Positions 19,870-30,879 of a stretch of 64,000 nucleotides of DNA are shown piece after piece; position 1 is the stretch's first letter; every line of letters starts with the position of its first letter. The notes under the pieces were generated by a model. That model saw only the letters and a program-made list of their open reading frames with translations. It was not told the DNA's origin and did no database searches. Source of the stretch: Melieria omissa (lineage: Eukaryota > Arthropoda > Insecta > Diptera > Ulidiidae); the NCBI GenBank assembly GCA_963971225.1, contig OZ020269.1:92814865-92878864 (forward strand), read 5' to 3'. The position numbers and the translations under genes were made by a program.

Positions 19870-20470
19870 GAGTATGAGGTTTTATTGGAAATATTTCAAT
19901 TAAGAGAAATTCCAAGTTTTAAGAAAATATATTTGATAATGTATAAATAATGAACTCTTAAATTGCGCTTTTACAGAGTTAACCAATTTTTTGTACAAAT
20001 TGCAAATTTTTGCTTCACTTTGAGATTCAATATTTCAAAATAAATTATGGGTCAGTCCCTAACACTTGTTTACTATAACTTAGAAAAAATGTCAGTTGAA
20101 AGAAATCACAAGTTCTAAGAAAATATATTGGATAATGTAGAAATTATGAGGTCTTAAATTGCGCTTACAACAAAAAATTTTTGTAGAAACTGCAAATTTG
20201 TTCTTTCAGTTTCAGGTCCAATATTTCACAATTTATTCTGTGTGAGTCCCTAAAACTTATTTACTTTGCTTAGGAAATATTTCAATTAAGTGAAATTCCA
20301 AGTTTTAAGAAAATATATTGAATAACATAGAAGTTATGAGCTCTTAAATTGCGCTCTTACGGCGTTGAAAAAATTTTTGTACAAACTGCACATTTGTTCT
20401 TTTAATTTGGGATTCAATATTTCAAAATGAGTTATGATTGAGTCCCTAAAAGTTACTGTTGTTGTAAGTT
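19870..20470. repeat. Three tandem copies of a 190-bp unit
   Basis: 'gaaattccaagttttaagaa' or a close variant occurs at about 19908, 20101 and 20290, followed each time by 'aaatatattg/ataat', 'tcttaaattgcgct', 'tttttgta', 'tgcaaat' and 'ttcaatatttca'. Spacings are 193 and 189 bp. The unit is AT-rich and non-coding. Confidence 0.85.
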
Positions 20471-20829
20471 TCATATAATTTGGGTCTGACAATACCAACA
20501 TTTTGCTGATTCTTCTCATATCTGAGCAGTACTGTTATGAACAAAATTCAACAAAAAAACAAGTAAATAAAAACTGAGTTAAAACTTTAAAGGTGATTTA
20601 TAAATAAAAAGAATTTGTTTTCAATTTAAACATAAAACAGCATAAAATTTTTAGCTGCTCATAATTGCGCAAAAATAAATTATTGCCATTTTTCGATGAA
20701 GACCTGTGTGCAAATTTGCTATATTTTCAACGTTTGTTTGAATACTAACAGCATTAGTCAAATAATGTTTTATTGTGGATGGAACATTTTATTGACGATA
20801 GCTTCGGAAAATCATTTACAATTACAATT

Positions 20830-22085
20830 ATATTCGAAAATGCGAGGTTAATGGGGTTTCGATAGTACATTTTAATTTTTGCTTCACAGAAACGCAAAAG
20901 TTGACAACCTCACAACTTTGTTTGTATGGGAGGTGCCCTCTGGTGGTGAACTTTTGAACTTTTATTATTTTTGTATTTTTTGCACTCAAAAATGTGGCCA
21001 ACTGTTGAATAAATCAATCAAATTGGTTTAGTAGGTTTTTAGATACTAGGTTTCCTTGCTTACTTTAGTACATTTGCAAGTGGGGAGCCAATTCCCTAGA
21101 AAATTGTCAGTTTTGTATGGCAGCACCCTTAACAGTTCTAGATAGCGGTTAGGTAAGTATGAGAAAAATATTCAGAAAGTAAAATAATTCAGGGTCAGTC
21201 TTAGATTTGATACGTCTGGGAAGCACTTGAAAGCAATGGAAGCTTATTTTATAAAAACAATGATTTTATATGGAAGCCTCATTAAGTGGTGAAGATAGAG
21301 GGTAGTTATGTTCGAAAGAAATGTTCAGAATGAAAATTTAGTGGGGGTCAGTCATAGTTGTTAACCCTCTAAGAGCAATTTGTGAGCAGCTGTGGATCAA
21401 CCTATGGAGCAGCCTATTTTATAAAAACAATGATTTTGTATGGGAGCCTCCTTAAGGGTTGAAGATAGAGGGTAGTTATGTTCGAAAGAAATGCTCAAAA
21501 CAAAAAATTAGTGGGGATCAGTCATAGTTGTTAACCCTCTAAGTGCAACCTCTGAGCAGCTGTGGGGCAACCTATGGAGCAGTCTATTTTATAAAAATTA
21601 TGATTTTGTATGGGAGCCCCATCAAGAGTTAGAGATAGGGGGTAGTTTTGTTCGAAAGAAATGTTCAGAACGAAAAATTAGTGGGAGTCAGTCATAGTTC
21701 TTAACCCTCTAAGAGTAACCCCTGAGCAGCTGTGGAGCAACTTTTGGCGCTATTTTATAAAAACTATGATTTCGTATGGAAGCCTTATCAAGGGTTAGAG
21801 ATAGGGGGTAGTTATGTTGGAAAGAAATGTTCAGAACGAAAAACTAGTGGGGGTCAGTCGTAGTTTTTAACCCTCTAAGAGCAACCCCCGAGCAGCTGTG
21901 GAGCAGCCTATGGACCAGCTTATTTTATAAAAACAATGATTTTGTATGGGAGGCTCATTAAGGGTTGCAGATAGGGGGTAGTTATGTTCGAAAGAAATGT
22001 TCAAAACGAGAAATTAGTGGGGGTCAGTCATAGTTGTTAACCCTCTAAGAGCAACATCTGAGCAGCTGTGGAGCAATCGGTCGAA
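20830..22085 (+). mobile_element. Dispersed element with five tandem 170-bp repeats, long copy
   Basis: The left part (20830-21080, with 'gttgacaacctcacaacttt') is inverted relative to 12145-12380. It is followed by units starting near 21248, 21417, 21588, 21752 and 21923. Each unit has 'ttataaaaacaatgatttt', 'tatgggagcc', 'agatagggggtagttatgtt', 'gaaagaaatgttcagaac', 'gtgggggtcagtcatag', 'aaccctctaagagcaac' and 'gagcagctgtggagcaa'. Spacing is about 165-170 bp. Presence of the same non-repeat flank and repeat unit at two loci with different copy numbers suggests a non-autonomous mobile element with an expandable internal minisatellite. Confidence 0.78.
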
Positions 22086-23800
22086 TTTCTAATTTCCTCC
22101 TTTTTGAATGAGCGCATTTTATCTATCTGCACATTAAAAAAAAATTATATAAAAATACGAATATTATTAACGCAGATTATAGAATATTCGAAGACATTTT
22201 TCATTGTTAATACCAGGTTTTTTTCAAATCCGGTTGTATGGGAAATGATCGCAATTTTTCTGCGTTTCCATTGAAATTTTGCACTTTAAATTCTTTCCTC
22301 ATACAATAACTGCATTCGCAATTTCATTATGTACAACTCCTCCCTTCTATTATTTTTTGTCACTCCGCTTTATGAACTCGCAACACTGTGTGCACCCCTT
22401 CCCCGCCTCCCCATCGAACGCTGGGCCGCATCGAGCGTGACTCGTTGGCATGTTGTGGCGTGCGTTGCCACTGTCAATGACAGTTGCCGATCGCATTTCG
22501 GCTACAAGTTAATTTAATTTCAATAATTGAGTGCAACAACAACAACAACAACAACTAAACACGCACATCGTACAACTTCATTTAAATGCGCTCATGTCAA
22601 ACGACAGGCGAGCCGTGTGGCGTGCGGCGTGCGGCTTCGCAGCCAAACGCAACGCCAAGCCACCAAAGTCGGTGCTGAAGCCTGCTGGAACCTGCACCGA
22701 GCGTCAGGTGGCGCCGCCAGTGGCATGCCACATTTAGTCTGCCGTTTGCTGCGCAAATTTTGAATTATTGACAGCCGTACAAGCCGCCAACAATTGACAG
22801 CATCAATTGGGCAAAATTGCGCGACAAACGGTCGGTTGCCACGACAAAATGCGTCTAACACGCAGTTTAGTTCAACGCCGCCACGGTTCACTCCCACCCC
22901 TCCCCCACTCTAATTTTTGGCAACAAATAATACAGTCATCGATATGAAGAGCCAAACAGTTGGACGAGCAGTCGTGCAGACTCACGAATTGGCGATAATT
23001 GCGTAACAATTGAGTCGCGTCGCTTGTCGCACGTCGCCTTCGACCGAAATGCGCAAATAATTAAGCGCAGCCGTTCAACTGTGTGACTGTGTGTGTGACA
23101 GCATATCAAACTTATAACAACAACAATAACAACAACCCCCTTCAACCACAATAACAACGCACTAAAATTGATAGCCACATTGACAGTTGATGCATTTTTG
23201 CCCGACAGCTGCTGCGCCGCTTGCAACATTGACACTTTGAGCGGCACGCTGCATAGCACACACACACACAGACACACTCACACTAAGCCTAAGCATCGCC
23301 TTGGCAAGTGCACTGCAATTGCAATGATCGATGGATTTTTAATGACGTGCGCGCAATATCGCTGCGCCACAGCGTGCGTGCGCCTAAGTGTATTTCGCTG
23401 ACTATTTGTGTCTAATGTCACATTAGCGTTTGGTGACTGTGTGTGTGTGCGCCACCATTGCTGCCAATGCCAATGCAATATTCGCATTGGACATGCTGCA
23501 TTCTGCATGCGACGCGCTGCGTTTGCCACGCATAATGTCGGCCAATTGAGGCCGTTCAGCGTTTTGGTAAATTGCCGAATTATAGAAAAAAACTCCAGGC
23601 AGCAGCATCAACAATTCACATTACTGATGCCGCCTTGCGTTTATTGCATTTTTGGCGTTCGCCGTGGGAACTCAACGCGCAGCGTAGCTGTCAAGGCGAA
23701 CTAAATGGTCGCCGCGTGAGTGGCCTGAAGCGAGCTATAACGCACTAATTACTGGTTGTGGTATTTTTAGTAACGTAAATTGGTTAGAAAATTTGCCAAA
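22086..23800. other. Host-like non-coding DNA
   Basis: This is a GC-richer, unique-looking block with CAA triplets (22532-22555, 23120-23145) and a CA tract (about 23258-23270). No element ends and no frame with recognisable protein similarity were found. Confidence 0.45.
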
Positions 23801-24462
23801 TTCGCTATAAGTTAGGTTCGGTTAAGTTATAGCGGCTGTCCGAACCGAACATGGACCCATTATGATACCACAAGAAGGTAGTAATGGATGAATCCTAGCA
23901 GGTCTCTATATTGCCTTCTCTGATCAGTGGAGCACACAGAATTTCATTTGGGGGGTGGGGGTGCTTTGTACACAGCTTTTAAGCCTAATACCATTTGAAA
24001 CTATAGTTTTTGCATACAGTTTTTCCAACAAATAGATAATTGTTCCTTTAGTTTTATTTAGCCTTTAGTTCTGATCATCTGTTCAGTTATTCAAGTTTTC
24101 AAAGAATGGTGAGCCTAGAGTTTTCTATTTTCGTCTAGAGAAACTCGGCCAAGCCGGCCCAGAAGTTGACTTATAGTTTCTTTTTCCTCCAGATTCTGGT
24201 CTCAACGAATTACAATTCGATTACACCTAATTCTCTTTTTACACGATAGATACGATCCCAAAAAGTTCGTGTAAAAAATATCGTGTAAAAAGAGAATTAG
24301 GTGTAAACAATATTAAAAAATTCTTGTTAAGGTTCACTTAATCCATTTCGTTCTTACACATTTAAATTCATTAAATTTATTTAAAAAAAATCAATTGTAT
24401 CTTGGAAAAAAGGAAATATGTCAAAAAATCATTAATATAAAAAAGTTAAAATTATATAGACA
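23801..24462. other. Mixed TE debris left of the copia element, with an 86-bp palindrome
   Basis: 24221-24306 is a hairpin with 28-bp perfect arms (TTACACCTAATTCTCTTTTT continuing to ACACGATA, and its inverse). Around 24100-24180 a phrase with 'gagcctag' and 'gacttatagt' also occurs near 35690-35735 and, inverted, near 56880-56970, so it is a dispersed repeat of unknown class. Confidence 0.55.
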
Positions 24463-24628
24463 TGTTAGAAGGTTTGCAGAGCACGGTACTTTATTTGGCT
24501 GAGTTCGAACACAGAAGAGAAAGTGATTTCATTTTTACATACTATTTATACAGTGTATGCTTATGTACTAAGAAGGTTGGAACACTGGAATATCAATGGG
24601 AAATATATTGAGTTGCCAACTCTTAACA
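24463..24628 (-). repeat. 3' LTR of copia-type element (left in window)
   Basis: The 166-bp LTR starts TGTTAGAAGG and ends ACTCTTAACA on the plus strand. By eye it is identical to 28643-28808. AGACA at 24458-24462 is the left target duplication. Inboard of it, the minus strand carries GAGAAGGCG, a short candidate polypurine tract. Confidence 0.95.
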
Positions 24629-24687
24629 CGCCTTCTCAACGAAATGTATTTCAAATTACCAGAAAAATAAATCAATATAATGAAACA

Positions 24688-27600
24688 TTAGTACAATCCC
24701 ATTTCTTTAGTAAACTTACAATGTTTTAGCCTTTGCAAATTTTTCGTTAGGATATCGGATAACATTTCATTACTACAAACATAGTTTAATTCAATTTCAT
24801 TATTCTTATACAAATTTCTAATATGGTGATATTTTATATCAATATGTTTGCTCTTGGCATGGTAAACTTGATTCTTAACTAAATGTTGAGCGCTTTGATT
24901 GTCGCTATTCAAAACCATAGGCGTCGTTTTGGGAAAACCAATTTCGTTCAGCAACTTGTTTATGTAGACTGCCTCTTTTGCTGCTGTTGAGAGAGCGACG
25001 TATTCCGCCTCGGTGCTGCTTAGTGCCACTAAATTTTGTTTTCGTGACTCCCACGAAAACACGCTGCCGGCTAAGACGAATGCACACCCAGTGTAGGACT
25101 TTCTGTCGATCGTATCGCCACCCCAGTCTGCATCCACAAAACACTCAATCGGCTTACCCGTCTTCTGATAATGGAGCTTCAAATCAGCTGACCCTTTAAG
25201 GTAACGCAAAATATGTTTTGCGCCAGCCTCATGCTCGACGTGAGGGTCGGTGTTGCGCTGCGCAAGCTTGCTGACAGAGTGTAGAATGTCAGGGCGCGTT
25301 GATATTGCTAAGTACATAAGGGCACCGATGAGCGACTGGTACCTCGTAATGTCGACCGTTCTGCAGCTGTTATCGTCGCATCGTACTTGAAATCCTGCGT
25401 CCAGTGGCGTCGCTACGCTCTTACACTCCTCCATGCCATACTGTTTTAGCAAATTGAAAATGTACTGCCGCTGACAGATAGTAATAGGTCCTGTAGCGCC
25501 TTCCCGACTGATCTCCATGCCAAGGAAGTACTTCAGCGGTCCTCCGTCGACAACGTCAAATGCGTTCGCGATTCTTGCTTTGAATTGTTCCAAGTCTTCA
25601 AGCTTTGTGCTGGCTAAAATAAGGTCATCAACATAAACGGCGATTATATTAAAATTACCTCCGTTATTGAGCGTATACACACACGGCTCGCTAACGCATG
25701 GCATGAAGCCCATGCCTCTCAGCACTTCATCTAGCTTGCCGTTCCACTCACGACCACTCTGCTTTAACCCATAAAGCGCCTTCTTAAGTTTCAGAACCCG
25801 ATGTGGAAATCTGGTACTAATGAAATGCTCCGGCTGTTTCATATACACTGTGTCATGTAGCTCACTGTTCAAATACGCCGACGATACGTCCATTTGGTGC
25901 AAATGCAATTTGTACTCGCACGCTAAAGCCAGCAACATACGAATAGTGGCGTATCTGACCACAGGTGAAAATGTTTCGGTAAAGTTTACACCGAACTGTT
26001 GGCTGCAGCCCTTTGCAACCAATCGGGACTTAAACCGCTGAACGCTGCCATCTGCATCTCGCTTTACGTTGTACACCCACTTACAACCGATAACTTTTTC
26101 TCCCACTGGAAGGTCAACTAACGACCATGTGTCATTGCGTATCAGAGCATCAAACTCCTTCTGCATCGAGTTTCGCCACTGCTTGGAATATTTACCGCTT
26201 AATGCTTCTTGTACGCTTTGTGGAATTTCTACTTCTTCTGCCTCCAATAAATTCACCATATGGCGCCTTTTACGTGGACGACCACGCTTACCGGTACGGA
26301 TTATCATTGGCCTACCTCGACTTGTAGATTGCGCGGCGCTGCTGGGTGGTATAATGCCACCAGCGTTGCTCTCAGGTGGTACGTCGTTGCTGTCGTCGTT
26401 CATGCCCTCGGCCACATTTTCGCGTCTTCCAGTCAACAAATCTCCAGCATCAAACGTTACTAAATCGCTCTCCGCGCCTTCTCCTTTTGCACGACCATAC
26501 GCGCTCTCCATGAATATGACGTCTCTACTTATAACCACCTTTTTGGCTGCTACATCGTACAAACGATAAGCCTTTGAGGTGTTGGAGTAACCCACCATAA
26601 TCATCTCCTTGCCCTTTGCTTTAAACTTTTTATGCTGCGTTTTGTCGATTGCCACCGCTAGGCAGCCAAACACTTTCAAATGAGACACGCTCGGCTTCTT
26701 ACCGGTCCATACTTCGTACGGCGTCTTATCCACAAGTGTTTTTGTTGCAGCTCGATTTCGGAGATATGCTGCAGTCGCCACTGCCTCCGCCCAAAAACAC
26801 TCGTGTAGCTCACTATGTACAAGCATGCTTCTCGCCGACTCTACCAAAGTTCGATTAGCTCGTTCAGCTACACCATTCTGCTGAGGTGTGTGCGGAACTG
26901 TAAGTTGGCGCACAATACCATTTTCACGCAGCACATCTTCAAAGCCCTTGCTCAAATATTCGCGACCATTATCGCTTCGTAAAATTTTAATTTTTCGACC
27001 CGTTTGTTTCTCCGCCATTGTCTTAAATGCTTTGAATACCGACAACACTTCGTCTCTAGTTTTCAAAAAATATACAAAAGTATAGCGCGACATGTCATCA
27101 ATAAATGTTACGAAATATTGTGACCCGCCAATCGATTTTGTTTTTATAGGACCGCATATGTCCGTGTGCACAACCTCTAGCAACACTCGCGCGCGATTTC
27201 GTGACACATGTGGAAACGGTTTAACACAAATTTTACTCTTTGCACACGTTATGCACTGTTCGTCTTTTTGTATTTCTTTAATATCAAGTCCATTTACTAG
27301 TCTTTTAATCGACATTTCTTTTAAAGTTTCAAAATTTAAGTGGCCGAACCGATTATGCCATACAATTCCGTCTTTATTCGCATTTTGTGCATAGAAACAT
27401 TTATTCGTGCGATTTTTAAACATAAATAAACCGTGTTCTTCCTTCGCTCTCATAACACCCGCGCCGTTTGCACTTTTTATCACCGCATACTGTTTTTCAA
27501 AGCTAACCGTGAGACCATTGCTTGTCGCTTTACTTACGGACACGAAGTTGCTTTGCAATGCAGGTACGTGTAGTACATCGTTTAATATAATCTCACAGTC

Positions 27601-28569
27601 ACCACGAAGACGAATTTCACCTCGACCGCAAGCCTCTATGTAATTACTCCCCGCTAGCATGATCTTCTCTTTGTGCACTTCATACGTAGAGAACATAGAA
27701 CGGTCGCAGCATAAGTGGGCTGTGGCCCCACTATCAATGCACCAAACATCACGCGCCAAGCTGAGTGCAGGTGTAGCGGCAAGAATGGAAAACGACGATT
27801 GCTGAACTCTCTTCGGCTCTCTGCACTTCGCGGCGAAATGACCTCTACGACCGCAATTGTAGCACTTGCCGTTCATACGTCTGTTGTTGTTGTTACTGCT
27901 ACTGCTGCTGTTGTTGTTGTTAACGGAGCCCTTTTCCCCATGCGTGCGTGCGACAAACGCCTGATGACTTTGATCACCTTCCAATTGCTCGCCCCTCTCA
28001 CGTCGTCGTTCGCATTCCTCTAACAGCTTGACCCTGAGAGATTGCAAGGACGGCAAAGAATCACGCGTTTCGATGGCTATGACGAAGTTTTCGTAAGCTG
28101 CAGACAAACTCGACAGCAAGATGATGACCAGGAGCTCCTCTGGCACGTCAACTCCAATTTCTGACAATTTCTCCGTCACCTCGTAGAATTCGTTAATATG
28201 CTCCACCATGTTCTCACCTTCATTCAGCCGCAAGTATAACAGTTTTTTAAAAAGTGTAACCTTCCGCGCCGGTCCGGTTGGCTGGTAAATCTCTTTCAAT
28301 TTTGCCCACGCCTTTGCCGATGTGTCGCAATGTTTGACGAAGTTGAGTTGGGATGGTTTTATGCACAGCATAATGCTCGCCAACGCTTTCTCATCTTTTG
28401 CGTCGAAAGCAGCAGACTCTGCCGGTGTCACTAAGTCACTTTTTAACTGCTTACCGCTGACTATGCTCCACAGCTCCGAATGTATCAGCACGCTTTTCAT
28501 ATGGACGGACCATGATGTATAATTTTTATCATCTAACTTTTCGATAGCGTACAGCGCGGCGGAACTCAT
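24688..28569 (-). CDS. Copia-type Gag-Pol polyprotein
   Basis: The single frame of 1293 residues drives element packaging, reverse transcription and integration. Start is taken at ATG 28569 (MSSAALYAIEKLDD, NYTSW); seven upstream sense codons lack an ATG. The N-terminal Gag helices are followed by an Asn/Ser run and a zinc knuckle CYNCGRRGHFAAKC (236-249). The protease motif is DSGAT (about 279). Pre-integrase His/Cys residues are H405, H410, C439 and C442. The integrase triad is about D470, D533 and E569 (HTDICG, RSDNGREY, QQNGVAERANR). RT has RLVAKGCSQQ, TFSPVVRYAT, HQMDVSSAYLN and YVDD (979-982). RNase H has DADWGG (about 1146), SSTEAEYVALS and KSKHIDIKYHHIR. All key residues seen are present, with no frameshift or stop. 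Confidence 0.97.
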   Translation of the reverse strand: MSSAALYAIEKLDDKNYTSWSVHMKSVLIHSELWSIVSGKQLKSDLVTPAESAAFDAKDEKALASIMLCIKPSQLNFVKHCDTSAKAWAKLKEIYQPTGPARKVTLFKKLLYLRLNEGENMVEHINEFYEVTEKLSEIGVDVPEELLVIILLSSLSAAYENFVIAIETRDSLPSLQSLRVKLLEECERRRERGEQLEGDQSHQAFVARTHGEKGSVNNNNSSSSSNNNNRRMNGKCYNCGRRGHFAAKCREPKRVQQSSFSILAATPALSLARDVWCIDSGATAHLCCDRSMFSTYEVHKEKIMLAGSNYIEACGRGEIRLRGDCEIILNDVLHVPALQSNFVSVSKATSNGLTVSFEKQYAVIKSANGAGVMRAKEEHGLFMFKNRTNKCFYAQNANKDGIVWHNRFGHLNFETLKEMSIKRLVNGLDIKEIQKDEQCITCAKSKICVKPFPHVSRNRARVLLEVVHTDICGPIKTKSIGGSQYFVTFIDDMSRYTFVYFLKTRDEVLSVFKAFKTMAEKQTGRKIKILRSDNGREYLSKGFEDVLRENGIVRQLTVPHTPQQNGVAERANRTLVESARSMLVHSELHECFWAEAVATAAYLRNRAATKTLVDKTPYEVWTGKKPSVSHLKVFGCLAVAIDKTQHKKFKAKGKEMIMVGYSNTSKAYRLYDVAAKKVVISRDVIFMESAYGRAKGEGAESDLVTFDAGDLLTGRRENVAEGMNDDSNDVPPESNAGGIIPPSSAAQSTSRGRPMIIRTGKRGRPRKRRHMVNLLEAEEVEIPQSVQEALSGKYSKQWRNSMQKEFDALIRNDTWSLVDLPVGEKVIGCKWVYNVKRDADGSVQRFKSRLVAKGCSQQFGVNFTETFSPVVRYATIRMLLALACEYKLHLHQMDVSSAYLNSELHDTVYMKQPEHFISTRFPHRVLKLKKALYGLKQSGREWNGKLDEVLRGMGFMPCVSEPCVYTLNNGGNFNIIAVYVDDLILASTKLEDLEQFKARIANAFDVVDGGPLKYFLGMEISREGATGPITICQRQYIFNLLKQYGMEECKSVATPLDAGFQVRCDDNSCRTVDITRYQSLIGALMYLAISTRPDILHSVSKLAQRNTDPHVEHEAGAKHILRYLKGSADLKLHYQKTGKPIECFVDADWGGDTIDRKSYTGCAFVLAGSVFSWESRKQNLVALSSTEAEYVALSTAAKEAVYINKLLNEIGFPKTTPMVLNSDNQSAQHLVKNQVYHAKSKHIDIKYHHIRNLYKNNEIELNYVCSNEMLSDILTKNLQRLKHCKFTKEMGLY

Positions 28570-28627
28570 TTTATACACGGCAACGATCAATATTAAAACT
28601 GTTTTATTTTTTCAAAGTCAATGTCGG

Positions 28628-28642
28628 CCTGGGCCCATAACC
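28628..28642 (-). promoter_or_regulatory. Primer-binding site matching the anticodon arm of initiator tRNA-Met
   Basis: Directly inside the 5' LTR the minus strand reads GGTTATGGGCCCAGG. Its complement (CCTGGGCCCATAACC) is the anticodon-arm sequence of eukaryotic initiator tRNA-Met, with one outer base differing, not the tRNA 3' end. Copia of Drosophila uses such an internal half-tRNA primer (established knowledge). This explains the absence of a TGG-type site. Confidence 0.88.
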
Positions 28643-28808
28643 TGTTAGAAGGTTTGCAGAGCACGGTACTTTATTTGGCTGAGTTCGAACACAGAAGAGA
28701 AAGTGATTTCATTTTTACATACTATTTATACAGTGTATGCTTATGTACTAAGAAGGTTGGAACACTGGAATATCAATGGGAAATATATTGAGTTGCCAAC
28801 TCTTAACA
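28643..28808 (-). repeat. 5' LTR of copia-type element (right in window)
   Basis: It is 166 bp long and identical by eye to 24463-24628. AGACA follows at 28809-28813. In element orientation this LTR should hold the promoter for the polyprotein. Confidence 0.95.
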
Positions 28809-28813
28809 AGACA

Positions 28814-29737
28814 CAAAAGATTGTAAACGCATACATCCTTGGAATATTAAAAATCGTGTTAAAACAAAAAAATGCGTGTAAAAACAAAAAGTTTTTTTTT
28901 TTAATTTGTGTTAAATCAAATTCGTGTAAAAAAACGTTGTTTTAAAAGAGAATTCAGTGTATTTGTAAAACCTAAAAATTATATATTTTAAATTTTCGGA
29001 ATATTCGGAGTAGTTCAGCATTGATTAAGATGAACCACTACACATTATATTAATAACTTAAGCTTAAAACTTGCCTAAATGAGGTTTTCGGACTATTCGG
29101 AGTGTACATTTTTTTATTTTTTTGTGGAATATATATTTGTTGTTGTTGTAGAATCATTTAAATTTAGCTAGGGGACATGACTTAAACTATTTAAACCCAA
29201 AATTTATAGAATCAAATATTTCCGAATTTTCGGAGTAGTAAAATATGGTTCGTCTAGTGTTATAGGTATTTTCGAAATGATATAATATTAGTTTTAAAAA
29301 TAATTTCCTAGATTATGTTTATGAAAAACCTCAATAAACACATTTTTATACTTTTCGGAATTATAGTAGTGAAGTATTAACAATTTTAAATACAAAACAA
29401 TAACTGATGTATATAGATATTATTGCTTTAAACATTATGTGACATGATTCTCCTTATTTATGCTGGAATATTTGAAACCATTAAGAAGACAACAAAGCAA
29501 AACACAACATTTTCGAAGTATTTGAAATCAAAAGAGAATTTTTTTATCGGTTGATTTCAATACAGTCAAGACCGAATGTTGTCCGCCATTTTACAAACGA
29601 GTTTATCCCTAAATTCCAGTACATTTCGTTTCTCGAATGGTGTGATTATGAAATTGTGTCCTTACGGATATTTCCCTGGCACCTAACCTTGGTAGGTTAA
29701 AAGATCCTTTAAGAAGACTTACTATTATCCGGAAATG
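28814..29737. other. AT-rich stretch with 'gtgtaaaa' phrases; otherwise nothing recognised
   Basis: 28835-28965 has repeated GTGTAAAA phrases and ends AGAGAATTCAGTGTA, resembling the arm of the palindrome at 24221-24306; it may be a related MITE. 29000-29680 is AT-rich with 'ttcggaatattcggag' phrases near 28995, 29090 and 29225. No gene is seen. Confidence 0.4.
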
Positions 29738-30228
29738 CTACAAAAACAATAGCAATAGACTTGATGGTGATGATAATGATGATGTGAAGGTAGGCATGAG
29801 TGCCACAGGCCTTTTAGAATGCTCACACCATTGTACTGTGCCCAAAGGGATAGGAAAGTCGTGGAAGGGATTAAGTATTATCACTCCCCAAAATTCATAG
29901 TTACTTTGAGAAGCCTGAGGAAGTCGACAGAGAGGAAGAGTATGAGCAAACCCCAATATGCACCTCCTGGAATGAAATGCTCTGTTGTGTACACATCCTC
30001 GAGGCAAGATTTGCATGTAGTTTCATTGATGATTTGCGAGTTTGCCATATGCTGGCTACATGCATTGTGCCCTGTACATGCTCCCATTGTGAGTCGCAGT
30101 TCTCTTCTTAATTTGTATTCTCTGAAAAGACTTTGCGATTTTACAGGATTACACTCGGCAAGGTGTTCGATGCGGCAGTTGGAGGTTGACAGCGAAACGG
30201 GATGCATACCTATGGTAGAATGGACCAA
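29738..30228 (-). pseudogene. Non-LTR retrotransposon 3' fragment (post-RNase H Cys/His region)
   Basis: The minus strand encodes a frame with YKLRRELRLTMGACTGHNAC, then CKSCLEDVYTTEHFI. This matches the LTGHC...C-x-x-C...EHFL arrangement that closes ORF2 of jockey/R1-type elements. Frames break repeatedly and there is no RT domain, so it is a 5'-truncated relic. Confidence 0.6.
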
Positions 30229-30520
30229 GTTGAGGAGGCTCTATGAACTCTTGGTGTGACCAACTGGAGAAGGCGCGCGCAAAGCAGAGGCATCTGGAGA
30301 GATCTTTGGAATAGGTTTATACGGCCAGTTAAGTAAATACGTAAGTACACTTTGCACCAATGCTGATGCAAGTTATTGGCTTTGGTCGCACTGGATTTCT
30401 TGCTGTTCTAGATTGGTCAGTTTTATAATTACCATTACTATTTCTAATGTTATCTCTTAGTCAGTAAGTCTTAATGTACATTTGGCCAATAAAATAAATA
30501 AATAAATAAATAAATATGTT
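30205..30520 (+). pseudogene. Non-LTR retrotransposon 3' end with AATA-type tail
   Basis: 'gaatggaccaagttgaggag' and 'tggtgtgaccaactggagaa' correspond to the conserved RW-DQVE...L...NWR block that ends ORF2 in a group of insect non-LTR elements; related copies lie inverted at 57280-57490 and 61515-61725. The sequence finishes in (AAATA)n at 30489-30516, a plausible 3' tail. There is no intact frame. Confidence 0.6.
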
Positions 30521-30879
30521 TGTTATGCAGGAGTTCTATGTACTATTTTATGAACCCAACCTAACCTAATCTTGGTTGGATCAAAATAAATTATTTATAG
30601 ATTCTTTAATTCTAAATTCTGAATTATTTTGATTCTAAATTCAGTATTTCGAAGTCGAATTGATTTTTTTTCCAAATTCTGATAATTGCATATAAACTTT
30701 CCTTAAACTTTTTACAGGAAATATGTATGTACTTAGGTTGATTCATTTGCAAAATTGAAAATTGTTGTAGGTTCTTTTTCGACTCTCAAAACTTTTGAAA
30801 AGTACCTCACTCACGCACTTGTCAGGGCAATATCCATTGTTGCTGGCCCCTAAAGACTGCCTGATGCCTGTAGTATTCT

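Larger units (their letters stand above)
24463..28808 (-). mobile_element. Full-length copia-type LTR retrotransposon, apparently intact
   Basis: The 4346-bp element has identical 166-bp LTRs, 5-bp target duplications AGACA (24458-24462, 28809-28813), a primer-binding site, one long open frame and a short purine tract. Identical LTRs mean very recent insertion. The unusually short LTRs and single gag-pol frame are typical of Ty1/copia elements. It is the only element in the window that looks able to move by itself. Confidence 0.95.

Noticed and set aside
28570..28590. Upstream extension of the copia polyprotein by seven codons
   Set aside because: The extension begins with TTG; the first ATG is at 28569 and the usual Gag start fits there.
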